From: Archangium lansingense
GTDB lineage: Bacteria; Myxococcota; Myxococcia; Myxococcales; Myxococcaceae
Direction of reading: 5' to 3'
Assembly (NCBI RefSeq): GCF_026626635.1
Contig: NZ_JAPNKA010000001.1
Span: 6,448,001 to 6,512,000, forward strand
DNA: 64,000 nt
Shown here: piece by piece, positions 1-7,559 of the stretch
Position numbering within the stretch: the stretch's first letter is position 1
Layout of the letters: each line of letters starts with the position of its first letter
Made by a program: the position numbers and the translations under genes
Notes under the pieces: generated by a model
The model's input: the letters and a program-made list of their open reading frames with translations, nothing else
Told to the model about the DNA's origin: nothing
The model's database searches: none

Positions 1-564
1 GAACCGGCCCATCAGCTCGATGGAGCGCTTGGCCAGCTCGATGTTGGCTGACGTGCCCCACTGCATGCGCACGCCACCGCCGTTGCGTCCGGACGCGCCC
101 GCGCACAGGTAGCCGCGCTCGAGCACCACCACGTCCGTCTCGCCGCGCAGCGACAGGTTGTACGCCAGCGCCAGGCCCATGATGCCGCCGCCGATGATGA
201 CCACCTTCGCCTTCGCCGGCACCGGGCCCTCGGGCCGCAGCGACGGCGGGAAGACGGCCAGCTCCTCGGGTACGCCGCCCACGGGAGGCTGGGACTCGTC
301 CACCGGCACCGAGGCCAACACCGACAGCTCCGTCGGGTAGAGCGGCGGCCGGGGCGTGAAGGGCAGCAGGCCCGCAGGCTTCTGCGCCTTCTCCTTGCAC
401 AGCAGCGCCGCCACCGCCGACAGGCAGCCCTTGCCCTGGCAGATGCCCGTGCCGAAGCCCGTGAAGCGCTTCACCGACTCCACGTCGGTGAAGCCCTTCG
501 ACACCGCGTGCCGGATGTCATCGGACGTCACGTCCTCGCACGAGCAGATGAGCGTCCGACTCAT
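1..564 (-). CDS. FAD-dependent oxidoreductase with N-terminal BFD [2Fe-2S] domain (partial)
   Basis: The gene begins at an ATG (564-562) and runs off the left edge; 188 residues are visible. Residues 1-50 form a BFD-type [2Fe-2S] module with Cys7, Cys9, Cys42 and Cys47 (CSC and GICQGKGC), as in bacterioferritin-associated ferredoxin and HcnB-like proteins. After a linker, a dinucleotide fold starts near residue 122 with GGGIMGLALAYNL, followed by RNGGGVRMQWG, typical of the D-amino-acid oxidase/sarcosine oxidase/glycine oxidase FAD superfamily. The start shares ATGA with the stop of the upstream ferredoxin/FAD subunit, so the two products probably form one complex. From family knowledge it likely oxidises an amino acid or other secondary amine and passes electrons through the Fe-S centres. 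The substrate cannot be told from sequence. Confidence 0.8.
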   Translation of the reverse strand, partial: MSRTLICSCEDVTSDDIRHAVSKGFTDVESVKRFTGFGTGICQGKGCLSAVAALLCKEKAQKPAGLLPFTPRPPLYPTELSVLASVPVDESQPPVGGVPEELAVFPPSLRPEGPVPAKAKVVIIGGGIMGLALAYNLSLRGETDVVVLERGYLCAGASGRNGGGVRMQWGTSANIELAKRSIELMGRF

Positions 565-1919
565 GACTGGCCTCCCGTGAGCGAACCAGCGAGTGTCTCG
601 GCCGCGCGCCTGCCGTCCGCCGCCGCCTCCGCCGCGCTCCTTCCGCCGGTCACGTCGCCGGCCACATACAGGTCCTTCGCCGCGGTGCGCCCGTCCGCAT
701 CCGCCACCACCGCGAACACCTCGCGCGCCTCGTCGAACTCCACCTTCGCGCCGCCCTGGCGCGCCAGCTCGAAGCTCGGGCTCGTCGCCGCCGCGACCAG
801 CACCGCGTCGCAGTCCACCTTCACCCGGCGGCCGGACGCGTCCGTGTAGCTGAAGCCACTCACCTCGTTCCGGCCGTGGGCCTTGGGCTCGCTGCCCTGG
901 GTGGCTCCAGCCGGCGCCTCCGAGGGCACCGGGCCCTTCAGGTCCACCACCGCCGCTACCTTCGTGCCGTGCTCCTTCATCAGCCGCGCCAGCGCATACA
1001 GCTCGGGGCCCCAGCCCACCAGCGCCGCCACCTCGGGCGCCACGCCGTAACGGCGCATCAGCAGGCTCGCCGCTCGGCCCGCGTACACGCCCGGCAGATC
1101 ATTGTTCTCGAAGGGCAGCAGCGGCGGGTGGCCGCCCGGCGTCAGCAGGAAGCGCTCGGCGTACACCTTGAGGAGCCGCAGTCCCTCCGGCCCGTTCTCC
1201 ACCACCGCCAGGAAGCGGCCGGCCTCGTCGTCATACAGGCCGATGACCGTGGCCCGCATGCGCACGCTGCCCGAGGGCAGGGCCCCCGCGTCCAGCGGCT
1301 TCGGCGCATCCGCCTCCGGCGCGCCCGCCACGAGACGGCCACCCAGGACGCTCTCGCGCTCGAAGAGGAGGAAGGACACGCCCTTGCCGGCCAGCACCTG
1401 CGCCGCCGCCAGGCCCGCCGCGCCACCGCCCACCAGCGCCACGCGCGTGCGCAGCGTCTGCACGGGCATGCGCTCCGGAGCAGGGGAGGCCGGCAGCAGT
1501 CCGAGGCCCGCGAGCTGTCGCGCCACCTTGGCCATGACCTGCTCGGCCACCGGCACGCCGGCGAACATCTCGTGGTGATCCAACCCCTTGGGGAAGAACC
1601 AGTCGATCGCCTCGAAGACGTCCACCTTCGCGGAAGGGTAGGCGTTCTGCCGCTCCAGCTTCATGCCCTGGCGGGCCGGAGTGCGGCACGTGTAGACGTT
1701 GGGCACGCCGTCCACGCGCATGAGGCAGTGCGAGCACGCGCCGGAGAAGCAGTAGGGACCACGGGCGCGGTGGTACTTGATGGAGCGGGCGAGCACGGGC
1801 TCACCAGCGGTGATGAGCGAGCACGCGATGGGCTCGCCCTCGACCGCGGGAACCGTTTCGCCCTCGAGGTCCACGGTGATGGACTTGCCGCGCGCGGCGG
1901 CATCTGGGAGGCGACGCAT
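561..1919 (-). CDS. Ferredoxin/FAD-NAD(P) oxidoreductase subunit of an amine dehydrogenase-like complex
   Basis: About 452 residues from the ATG at 1919; an in-frame TTG at 1934 would add five. The N-terminal domain is a plant-type [2Fe-2S] ferredoxin (Fer2_4) with Cys57, Cys62, Cys65 and Cys78, in the arrangement of the sarcosine oxidase alpha N-terminus and HcnA. A Rossmann FAD motif, VALVGGGAAGLAAAQV, follows near residue 160, and an ATG-like motif, LYVAGDVTGG, lies near the C-terminus, as in pyridine-nucleotide-disulfide-type flavoproteins. The fusion equals HcnA plus the FAD part of HcnB, but the BFD domain that usually ends HcnB is absent and instead begins the next protein. The 4-nt overlap with that gene implies coupled expression. 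Opine, proline, sarcosine or glycine dehydrogenase roles are all possible. Confidence 0.8.
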   Translation of the reverse strand: MRRLPDAAARGKSITVDLEGETVPAVEGEPIACSLITAGEPVLARSIKYHRARGPYCFSGACSHCLMRVDGVPNVYTCRTPARQGMKLERQNAYPSAKVDVFEAIDWFFPKGLDHHEMFAGVPVAEQVMAKVARQLAGLGLLPASPAPERMPVQTLRTRVALVGGGAAGLAAAQVLAGKGVSFLLFERESVLGGRLVAGAPEADAPKPLDAGALPSGSVRMRATVIGLYDDEAGRFLAVVENGPEGLRLLKVYAERFLLTPGGHPPLLPFENNDLPGVYAGRAASLLMRRYGVAPEVAALVGWGPELYALARLMKEHGTKVAAVVDLKGPVPSEAPAGATQGSEPKAHGRNEVSGFSYTDASGRRVKVDCDAVLVAAATSPSFELARQGGAKVEFDEAREVFAVVADADGRTAAKDLYVAGDVTGGRSAAEAAADGRRAAETLAGSLTGGQS

Positions 1920-2215
1920 AGGGTGCGCGGACAATGTCCCAGCCGGCCCGGGCGGTCAAAGGCCACCCGGCCCTCCCGCTCGCTCCCCTGACAGCGGATA
2001 TGACAGCCCGGGTGATGGGGGACGGTACCCCGGCTTCTCTCCAGGCTGGCGCGGTGCGTCAGTCCCGTCTGGCGCGCTGCGCGAGCAGGAGCGCGTCACA
2101 ATGTTGGAGTTGTAACTGTCTTGCCCTCGAAACACTCCGGGGGACGACCCGAAGCGCCCCCGCGCCCCGTGCCGCCCCCCGAAGGGTGCTACCCGTCTTC
2201 AGTCCCGCCCGCCGC

Positions 2216-3661
2216 TCAGGCCGGGATGTGGTCGGAGATGATGGGCTCCGGCATGCCCCGCGGGCGGCGTCCGAGCTGGGTGCGGATGACCGCGCCGAAG
2301 CCCACCAGCGCTGCCGCCACCACCACCAGCGGTCCCAGCACCGGAATCTGTCCCACCACCAGCAGGACCAGCAGCCCCAGCGCCATCACCATCGCCTGCG
2401 TCTTCCGGCCGCGCATCACCGGCAGCCGCATGCCGATGGTGCTCGCCACCGCCGTGAAGCCCACCGCCATCGCCAGGGGCGGAATCAGCCACAGCGCCAT
2501 CGCCACGGGGATGCCGATGATTGTCACCGCCAGCACGATCGACACGATGAACAAGGGGAGCGACGCGGGAATCAATGCCAGTGCCCCCGCCAGACCCACC
2601 ACTCCGCCCTTGAGCGGCCTGGCCTGGATGTCCGCCGTCAGTGCCTTCATCCGCTCCGGGAAGAGCATCTGTCCCAGGAAGCCCAGCCCGAACAGCACCG
2701 CGAACTGGATGAGGAAGGTGGCGAAACCGTTCTCGTCGTCGTCGTCCTGCTCCTCGTGCTCGTCGTGGCCCGCGTGCTTGCGTTTCGTCTTCTTCAGGTT
2801 CTCCTTCAGCTCGCCGGACACCAGCTTGCCGATCTTCGCGCCGCCGAAGGACTCGGTGCTGCCCTCCACGTGCGCCCCTTCCTGCTTGATGACGGCGCCG
2901 CCGAAGGACGACACGTCACCCTGCACCGTGGCGCCCGGGCCGAGCACCACGTTGCCGCCGAAGGCGTGGGCGTCTCCCTCCACGTGGCCGGTGATCTCCA
3001 GGTTGCCGCCAAAGACGACCGCGTCATCCTCCACGTGCCCCTTCACCGTCAGGTTTCCGCCGTAGACGACGGCGCTGTCCACCGACTCGCCTTCCTTCAC
3101 CTCCAGCGAGCGGCCACGGGCCACCACGTCCCGCGAGCCGTTGCTGGAGCTCCGCGCCTGCTGCATCTTCTCGCGCATGCGCTCCTTGATCTCGTCCTCG
3201 TCCACGGCGCTCTCGGCGATCTCATCCGCCTCGCTCTGAGGCACCGGTGGCGTGGGCGGTGGAGGAGCCACGGCCGGCACGGGAGGAGTCGGCGGCACGG
3301 GGGCCACGGGGGCCGCCGCCGCGCTTCCCTGGGCCGTTCCCGCAGCCGCGGAGCGCACGGTGAAGATACCGTCCTGCTCCTCGATCTGCAGCGAGTGGGC
3401 GCGGGCCACGGTGCGCAGGGCCTGCCGGGCGCTGACGTTGTTCAGGTAGACCTCGGCGGGAGCGTCCAGCGAGCCGATGACCACCACGTTGAGTCCGCCT
3501 TCCTCGGCGATCTCCTGGAGCGCATCCTTCAGCGTGCCGCGGAACTGGACGCTGATGGTGTCCTCGGCGTGTGCCTCAGTGTCCTGCGTCTGGGCGAGCG
3601 CGAGGGGCGAAGCGAGCAATGCGGCGGAGAGCAACAGGCTCCGGGTGTGTGGAAGTTTCAT
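2216..3661 (-). CDS. STN domain and bactofilin-like repeat membrane protein
   Basis: 481 residues from the ATG at 3661, which gives a clean signal peptide ending LALAQ; the longer upstream reading would bury it. Order: signal peptide 1-23; a secretin/TonB short N-terminal (STN) domain about 30-90 (TISVQFRGTLKDALQEIAEE); a Pro/Ala linker; an acidic helical stretch; then five beta-helix-like turns of roughly 18-20 residues about 195-290 (VVYGGNLTVKG, VVFGGNLEITG and similar), as in bactofilin/polymer-forming proteins. A charged segment and four likely membrane helices at about 325-470 complete it. It starts 8 nt after the anti-sigma gene and ends the sigma/anti-sigma operon. The likely role is envelope structure or sensing; the link to the sigma factor is inferred from position. 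Confidence 0.75.
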   Translation of the reverse strand: MKLPHTRSLLLSAALLASPLALAQTQDTEAHAEDTISVQFRGTLKDALQEIAEEGGLNVVVIGSLDAPAEVYLNNVSARQALRTVARAHSLQIEEQDGIFTVRSAAAGTAQGSAAAAPVAPVPPTPPVPAVAPPPPTPPVPQSEADEIAESAVDEDEIKERMREKMQQARSSSNGSRDVVARGRSLEVKEGESVDSAVVYGGNLTVKGHVEDDAVVFGGNLEITGHVEGDAHAFGGNVVLGPGATVQGDVSSFGGAVIKQEGAHVEGSTESFGGAKIGKLVSGELKENLKKTKRKHAGHDEHEEQDDDDENGFATFLIQFAVLFGLGFLGQMLFPERMKALTADIQARPLKGGVVGLAGALALIPASLPLFIVSIVLAVTIIGIPVAMALWLIPPLAMAVGFTAVASTIGMRLPVMRGRKTQAMVMALGLLVLLVVGQIPVLGPLVVVAAALVGFGAVIRTQLGRRPRGMPEPIISDHIPA

Positions 3662-3669
3662 GGCGACAC

Positions 3670-4179
3670 TCACGCTTCGGAAGGGGTGGGACCGTTGCGG
3701 GCCAGGCGCTTGAGGCCGAACACGGAGGAGAAGACGACGAAGGCGACCAGGACGAGCAGGGGACCGGCGGCGGTGCTCCACAGGGCGTGGACTCCACTCA
3801 GCAGCGCCTCGGTGAGTGCGGTGCCATCCACCAGCGTCCGGGCCAGCGACTTGCCGAGCCCGCTCAGGGCGGCGTCACTGGTGAGCAGCAGCCCCAGCCC
3901 CATCATCAGCGAGGCGCCCAGGATGGACAGGCCCGTCCACAGCTCGCGGCGCACCGGCGTGGGCTCGGCGGCCACCCGCGCCATCACCTTGTGCACCAGG
4001 TCCGGCGGGGGGAGCGGATCCGCCAGCCGGCACAGGTCGTGCTCCAGCAGCCGGTGCTCCTCGATGATGGCGGTGCACAGCGGGCAATGCTTGGAGTGCT
4101 CCAGGGCGGGGCCCTCGCCGGCCTCCAGCTCGTTGAAGAGCACCTCGAGGTCCGGGCATTCGATGGAGGTCGGCGTCAT
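3670..4179 (-). CDS. Anti-sigma factor, zinc-motif (ZAS) type
   Basis: 169 residues starting at the ATG that overlaps the sigma factor stop as ATGA, so the pair is translationally coupled. The N-terminal cytoplasmic part has an HxxxCxxC zinc motif (His28, Cys32, Cys35), the hallmark of ZAS-type anti-sigma factors that hold ECF sigma factors inactive. Two hydrophobic segments follow, at about 83-103 and 132-155, with a short loop between, placing the C-terminus across the inner membrane. Stimulus is unknown. The downstream STN/bactofilin-like protein is a candidate partner. Confidence 0.8.
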   Translation of the reverse strand: MTPTSIECPDLEVLFNELEAGEGPALEHSKHCPLCTAIIEEHRLLEHDLCRLADPLPPPDLVHKVMARVAAEPTPVRRELWTGLSILGASLMMGLGLLLTSDAALSGLGKSLARTLVDGTALTEALLSGVHALWSTAAGPLLVLVAFVVFSSVFGLKRLARNGPTPSEA

Positions 4180-4805
4180 GTCGGATTCTCCGGGCTCATC
4201 TGCTTGCGGAGCTTCTCCCGGGCCCGGAACAGGCGCGCCATGATGGTGCCGGGCGCGCAGCCCAGGACCTGGGCGATCTCCTTCGTGGTGCGCTTCTGCA
4301 CGTAGTAGAGCGCCAGCACCTCCCGGTCGTCCGCGGACAGGGTGCCGAGCGCCGTCTCCAGCGACTGGCGCTCCTGGCGGGCGATGGCGCCTTCCTCGAG
4401 CGAGGCCTCGCCGTTGGGCAGGAACTCCTTCATCGGCTCGAGCTCCTCCGTCTTCACCTTGGTGCGCCGGCGCAGCAGGTCCAGGCACAGGTTGCGGGTG
4501 ATGGCCATCACCCAGAGATCGAAGGGGCGCGACTCGTCGTACTTGTGGAGGTTCTGGTAGGCGCGGAGGAAGGCTTCCTGGGAGATCTCGGAGGCCTCGG
4601 CCTCGTTGCCGAGCAGGCGCAGCGCCAGGCCGTACACCGGGCGCTGCACGCTGCGGACGAGCGACTCGAAAGCCGAGGGGTCTCCGCGCCGGGCGGCGAC
4701 CACATCCGCCTTCCAGGGGAGGGCCGCGGCGTCATCGGCCATCAGCATGCCGATGGCCTGGGCGAGGTCCGCGACGTTTGCTGCATTGAGGGCGAGAGCG
4801 TTCAC
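4176..4805 (-). CDS. ECF-family RNA polymerase sigma factor
   Basis: 209 residues with a GTG start. Sigma region 2 spans about 40-110 (AFESLVRSVQRPVYGLALRL and FDLWVMAITRNLCLDLLRRR) and region 4 about 145-200 (LSADDREVLALYYVQKRTTKEIAQ, a helix-turn-helix). Region 3 is absent, as in extracytoplasmic-function sigma factors. It heads a three-gene operon with a zinc-motif anti-sigma factor and an STN/bactofilin-like protein. An autoregulatory promoter upstream (4806-4865) is expected for this class, but no clear -35/-10 pair was seen. Confidence 0.9.
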   Translation of the reverse strand: MNALALNAANVADLAQAIGMLMADDAAALPWKADVVAARRGDPSAFESLVRSVQRPVYGLALRLLGNEAEASEISQEAFLRAYQNLHKYDESRPFDLWVMAITRNLCLDLLRRRTKVKTEELEPMKEFLPNGEASLEEGAIARQERQSLETALGTLSADDREVLALYYVQKRTTKEIAQVLGCAPGTIMARLFRAREKLRKQMSPENPT

Positions 4806-4865
4806 GCCCTGGTCTACGGAGCATGGGAAGCCTGATTGCGCCGCCGGAAAAATCAGCGGCCCCGG

Positions 4866-6401
4866 TCACTTCTTCTTCCGTGATTCCGGGCGTTTGGCCG
4901 ACTGCTCGCGCCGGGCCTGCTCTTTGGCGTCTTTTTTCTGACGCTGGCGCTCCAGGAAGCCGGCGGAGGGCTGGGAGGGCCGGGTGTCCACCTCCTCCCG
5001 GGTCTTGGGACGCCTGCCCGGGGTGGGAGCGGCCTCCGGGGCGGGGGTGCGCCGGGCGGCCTTCGGACCCGCCATGGGCGCTCCCTTGGCCACGGGGAGG
5101 GGGGGAGTGGGGGAGGGGGCGCGGCGGGGACCCCGGGGGGCGTAGGCCGTGTCCGCGGACTCCCGCTCGCCGTCCCGGTCCTCGACGGGGGCGCGCCAGG
5201 ACTCGCGGATCTGCTGCGCGCTCTCCTCCTGGTACTCGAAGTGGAAGAGCCGCTTGATGACGAGCGTGGCGTAGGCGCCGGGGGGCAGGGTGAAGGCGAT
5301 GTTGACCTTGAGGTAGCCCCGGTTCAGGTCGTCGTTCTGGACGCGGCCGATGACGAGCTTGTGGGGGATGACGACGGTGGGGCGCTCCTCGTGCTTGAAG
5401 TAGAGCATCCGCGGGGCCTCCTCGACGCGGAGGTCCGCCAGGGCCAGCTTCTCGCGGCCGAGCACCCAGTCCACGGCCTGCTTCACCTTCGGCTCCTCGA
5501 TGAGGCTGTCCGGGGCGAGCAGCGGGAAGGTGGAGTCGCGCAGGGCGTTGAGCACCTCGGGGTCCGCGTCGCGGTGGAAGAGCAGGGTGCCCGCCTGGTA
5601 CTTCAGGGGGAAGAGGTTCTCGCGAGGCAGCAGGAGCTGGAGGTAGCGCCGCACGCCCTCGTTCCAGAGGTAGCTCTGGTAGGTGAAGAGCAGCATGGCG
5701 CGGTAGGACGCGTCGATCTGCAGGAAGGCGCGCAGGTAGTCGCCGGGGTGGTCGCGCAGGGACTTGAGGATGCGGTGGTACTTGCGGCTGCCCTCGAAGG
5801 GCACGCGCGCGTCCCACCGGCCCCAGTTCTCCCGCCAGAAGGCCTTCACCTTGGCGTCCTCGCTCCGGTCCAGCTCCGAGGGCTGCGCCAGGTAGTTGCG
5901 CAGCGCGGCCTCGAAGTCGCCGCGGATGAGATCCTTGGCGATGAAGCCCTGGCCGTGCTTGAGCGAGCCGAAGCGCTGGCTGTCGAAGTAGTTCACCACG
6001 CCCAGCCGGTTGATCTCCGCGGCGGCCAGGTTGAGCGGACCAATCGAGTCCTCCGTCAGCATGCGCACGGTGACGGCGAAGCGGTTGGAGGTGATGTTGG
6101 CGGCCGACAGTGGCTGGTCCGTGCGCCCCAGGTACTTCAGGCGCAGATCCGGGTCCTGCATGTCCACGTCCGCCCCGTCCACCGCGATGAGCTGCTCGGT
6201 GCGGCCCTGCTTGTCCTTCAAGCCGCAGTACGAGATGGAGCCGGGCTTGAGGCCGAAGGCGTCGCGGATGCGGTCCGCCGCGTCGAAGGTGGACAGCTTC
6301 TGCTTGTCCATCAGGTAGACGCGGTGGCGTCCGCTCGGCACCTCGTCGAAGCGGTACGACTCCTTGACGGAGAAATCCTCGGGTTTCTGCTTGATTCGCA
6401 C
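4866..6401 (-). CDS. truD: tRNA pseudouridine(13) synthase TruD
   Basis: 511 residues from a GTG preceded by AAGGGAG. TruD isomerises U13 of certain tRNAs to pseudouridine. The catalytic-Asp motif GLKDKQG lies at 60-66 (Asp63) and the conserved NYFDSQRFG at 137-145; overall similarity ends near residue 405. The last roughly 105 residues form a Pro/Arg/Lys-rich low-complexity tail, ending in a run of basic residues, that is absent from E. coli TruD (about 350 residues). The tail may bind RNA, but this is speculation. The gene is divergent from the lipoprotein at 6498 and follows no operon partner. Confidence 0.92.
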   Translation of the reverse strand: MRIKQKPEDFSVKESYRFDEVPSGRHRVYLMDKQKLSTFDAADRIRDAFGLKPGSISYCGLKDKQGRTEQLIAVDGADVDMQDPDLRLKYLGRTDQPLSAANITSNRFAVTVRMLTEDSIGPLNLAAAEINRLGVVNYFDSQRFGSLKHGQGFIAKDLIRGDFEAALRNYLAQPSELDRSEDAKVKAFWRENWGRWDARVPFEGSRKYHRILKSLRDHPGDYLRAFLQIDASYRAMLLFTYQSYLWNEGVRRYLQLLLPRENLFPLKYQAGTLLFHRDADPEVLNALRDSTFPLLAPDSLIEEPKVKQAVDWVLGREKLALADLRVEEAPRMLYFKHEERPTVVIPHKLVIGRVQNDDLNRGYLKVNIAFTLPPGAYATLVIKRLFHFEYQEESAQQIRESWRAPVEDRDGERESADTAYAPRGPRRAPSPTPPLPVAKGAPMAGPKAARRTPAPEAAPTPGRRPKTREEVDTRPSQPSAGFLERQRQKKDAKEQARREQSAKRPESRKKK

Positions 6402-6497
6402 GAGGCTCCCTTAACAGCGGGAGTGCCCTGAGAGGAAGGAACGAATGGCCGGGGGCCTGACAACCGGACATCCCACGGCATAACGTGCCGCCCCGCT

Positions 6498-7457
6498 ATG
6501 AGACTTCTGCCTCTGCTCGCCCTGCTGACCGTCACTGGCTGTGCCTCCACCCTCTCCACGATGCAGACGGCGAAGCCGCTTGCCCGGGGCCAGTTTCAGG
6601 TGTCCGGCGGGACGGGCCTCTTCACCCCGGTGGGTCAGCTCGCCACGCTGATTGACCAGGGCATCGACCAGGGCAAGGAGATCAACGAGGCCATCAAGTC
6701 GGGCCAGCCCTACCACCTGTCCGAGGACGAGGCCCAGCGGCTGCTCGGGGTGGGCATGGCTCTGGCGGTGGCGCCCCCGGGCCCAGCCAACGAGCTGATG
6801 ATCCGCACCGGCCTGCTGGAGTCCAACACCCTGGACCTGGGCGTGCGCCTGAGCACCACCTCCATGCGCTTCGACGGCAAGGTGCGTCTGGCGCACGGCG
6901 GCGACCCCGACGACTCCCCCCTGCCCGACTACAAGCGCAAGTCCTACGATCTGGCGATCGGCCTGGGGTACTCCCGCCACGTCTTCAAGAGCCCCGTCCT
7001 GGACGTGCTGGAGATTGTGAAGGTCGACGAGTTCTCGCGCTGGGACCTGGAGGTCCCCGTCTACCTGAGCATGGACCTGGGCGACATCTTCAAGCTGTAC
7101 GCGGCCCCCAAGTACATCTACAGCCACACCTCGCTGGACTCGAGGCTGGTGGACGTCTCCCAGTCCGGCCAGAACGTGACGGGCTTCGACGTATCCCTGC
7201 CGGCCGAGGTGTCCAGCCACTTCTACGGCGCCAGCGTGGGGTTTGCTTTGGGCTACAAGTACGTCCACCTCTATGCCGAGCTCACCGGCGGCTATACCGA
7301 CTGTCGCCCGGTCGTCTTCGGCCAGCAGCGCGATCTGGGGGGGGTCACCCTGTACCCCTCGGTGGGCATCGCCATCAAAAATCCCCTCCCGTTTTGGGGC
7401 CGAGCCTCCCGGGCGGATTCTCCGGTAACCACGGAAAGCCCGATTACGGTCCCCTGA
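6498..7457 (+). CDS. Outer-envelope lipoprotein of unknown function
   Basis: 319 residues from an ATG. A short signal peptide ends in the lipobox LTVTGC, so lipidation at Cys15 is expected. The rest has no transmembrane helix but contains alternating hydrophobic/polar stretches (ALGYKYVHLYAELTGGYTD, GVTLYPSVGIAIK) resembling a small beta-barrel or beta-rich outer-membrane protein. No family was recognised. It stands alone between truD (divergent) and the FHA/cyclase gene. A hairpin overlaps its stop codon. Confidence 0.75.
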   Translation: MRLLPLLALLTVTGCASTLSTMQTAKPLARGQFQVSGGTGLFTPVGQLATLIDQGIDQGKEINEAIKSGQPYHLSEDEAQRLLGVGMALAVAPPGPANELMIRTGLLESNTLDLGVRLSTTSMRFDGKVRLAHGGDPDDSPLPDYKRKSYDLAIGLGYSRHVFKSPVLDVLEIVKVDEFSRWDLEVPVYLSMDLGDIFKLYAAPKYIYSHTSLDSRLVDVSQSGQNVTGFDVSLPAEVSSHFYGASVGFALGYKYVHLYAELTGGYTDCRPVVFGQQRDLGGVTLYPSVGIAIKNPLPFWGRASRADSPVTTESPITVP

Positions 7458-7500
7458 AACAGCCGGTCAGGCGGGCGACCGTGGCCGTTCCGGCGTTTCA
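7455..7500 (+). terminator. Stem-loop overlapping the lipoprotein stop codon
   Basis: TGAAACAGCCGG (7455-7466) pairs with CCGGCGTTTCA (7490-7500) with one bulged A and a 23-nt loop. The first three bases are the stop codon. There is no T-run, so it is a possible intrinsic terminator or mRNA 3-prime end structure rather than a classical terminator. Confidence 0.45.
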
Positions 7501-7559
7501 GCGGCTCTGGTAGTGTCCCGCCGGTTGCCGTCGGTGTTCGGGCCGTCGAGGTCTCACGC

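Noticed and set aside
1..1919. Hydrogen cyanide synthase
   Set aside because: The domains resemble HcnABC but are also those of opine, proline and sarcosine dehydrogenases. One gene is incomplete and the layout differs, so no specific substrate is claimed.
1934..4243. Very long open frame on the plus strand
   Set aside because: It lies antisense to the STN/bactofilin-like, anti-sigma and part of the sigma genes, is His/Arg-rich, and has no domain. Such frames are common by-products of GC-rich coding DNA. The same applies to long antisense frames at 9227-10774, 25957-27954, 37167-39143 and 59062-61662.
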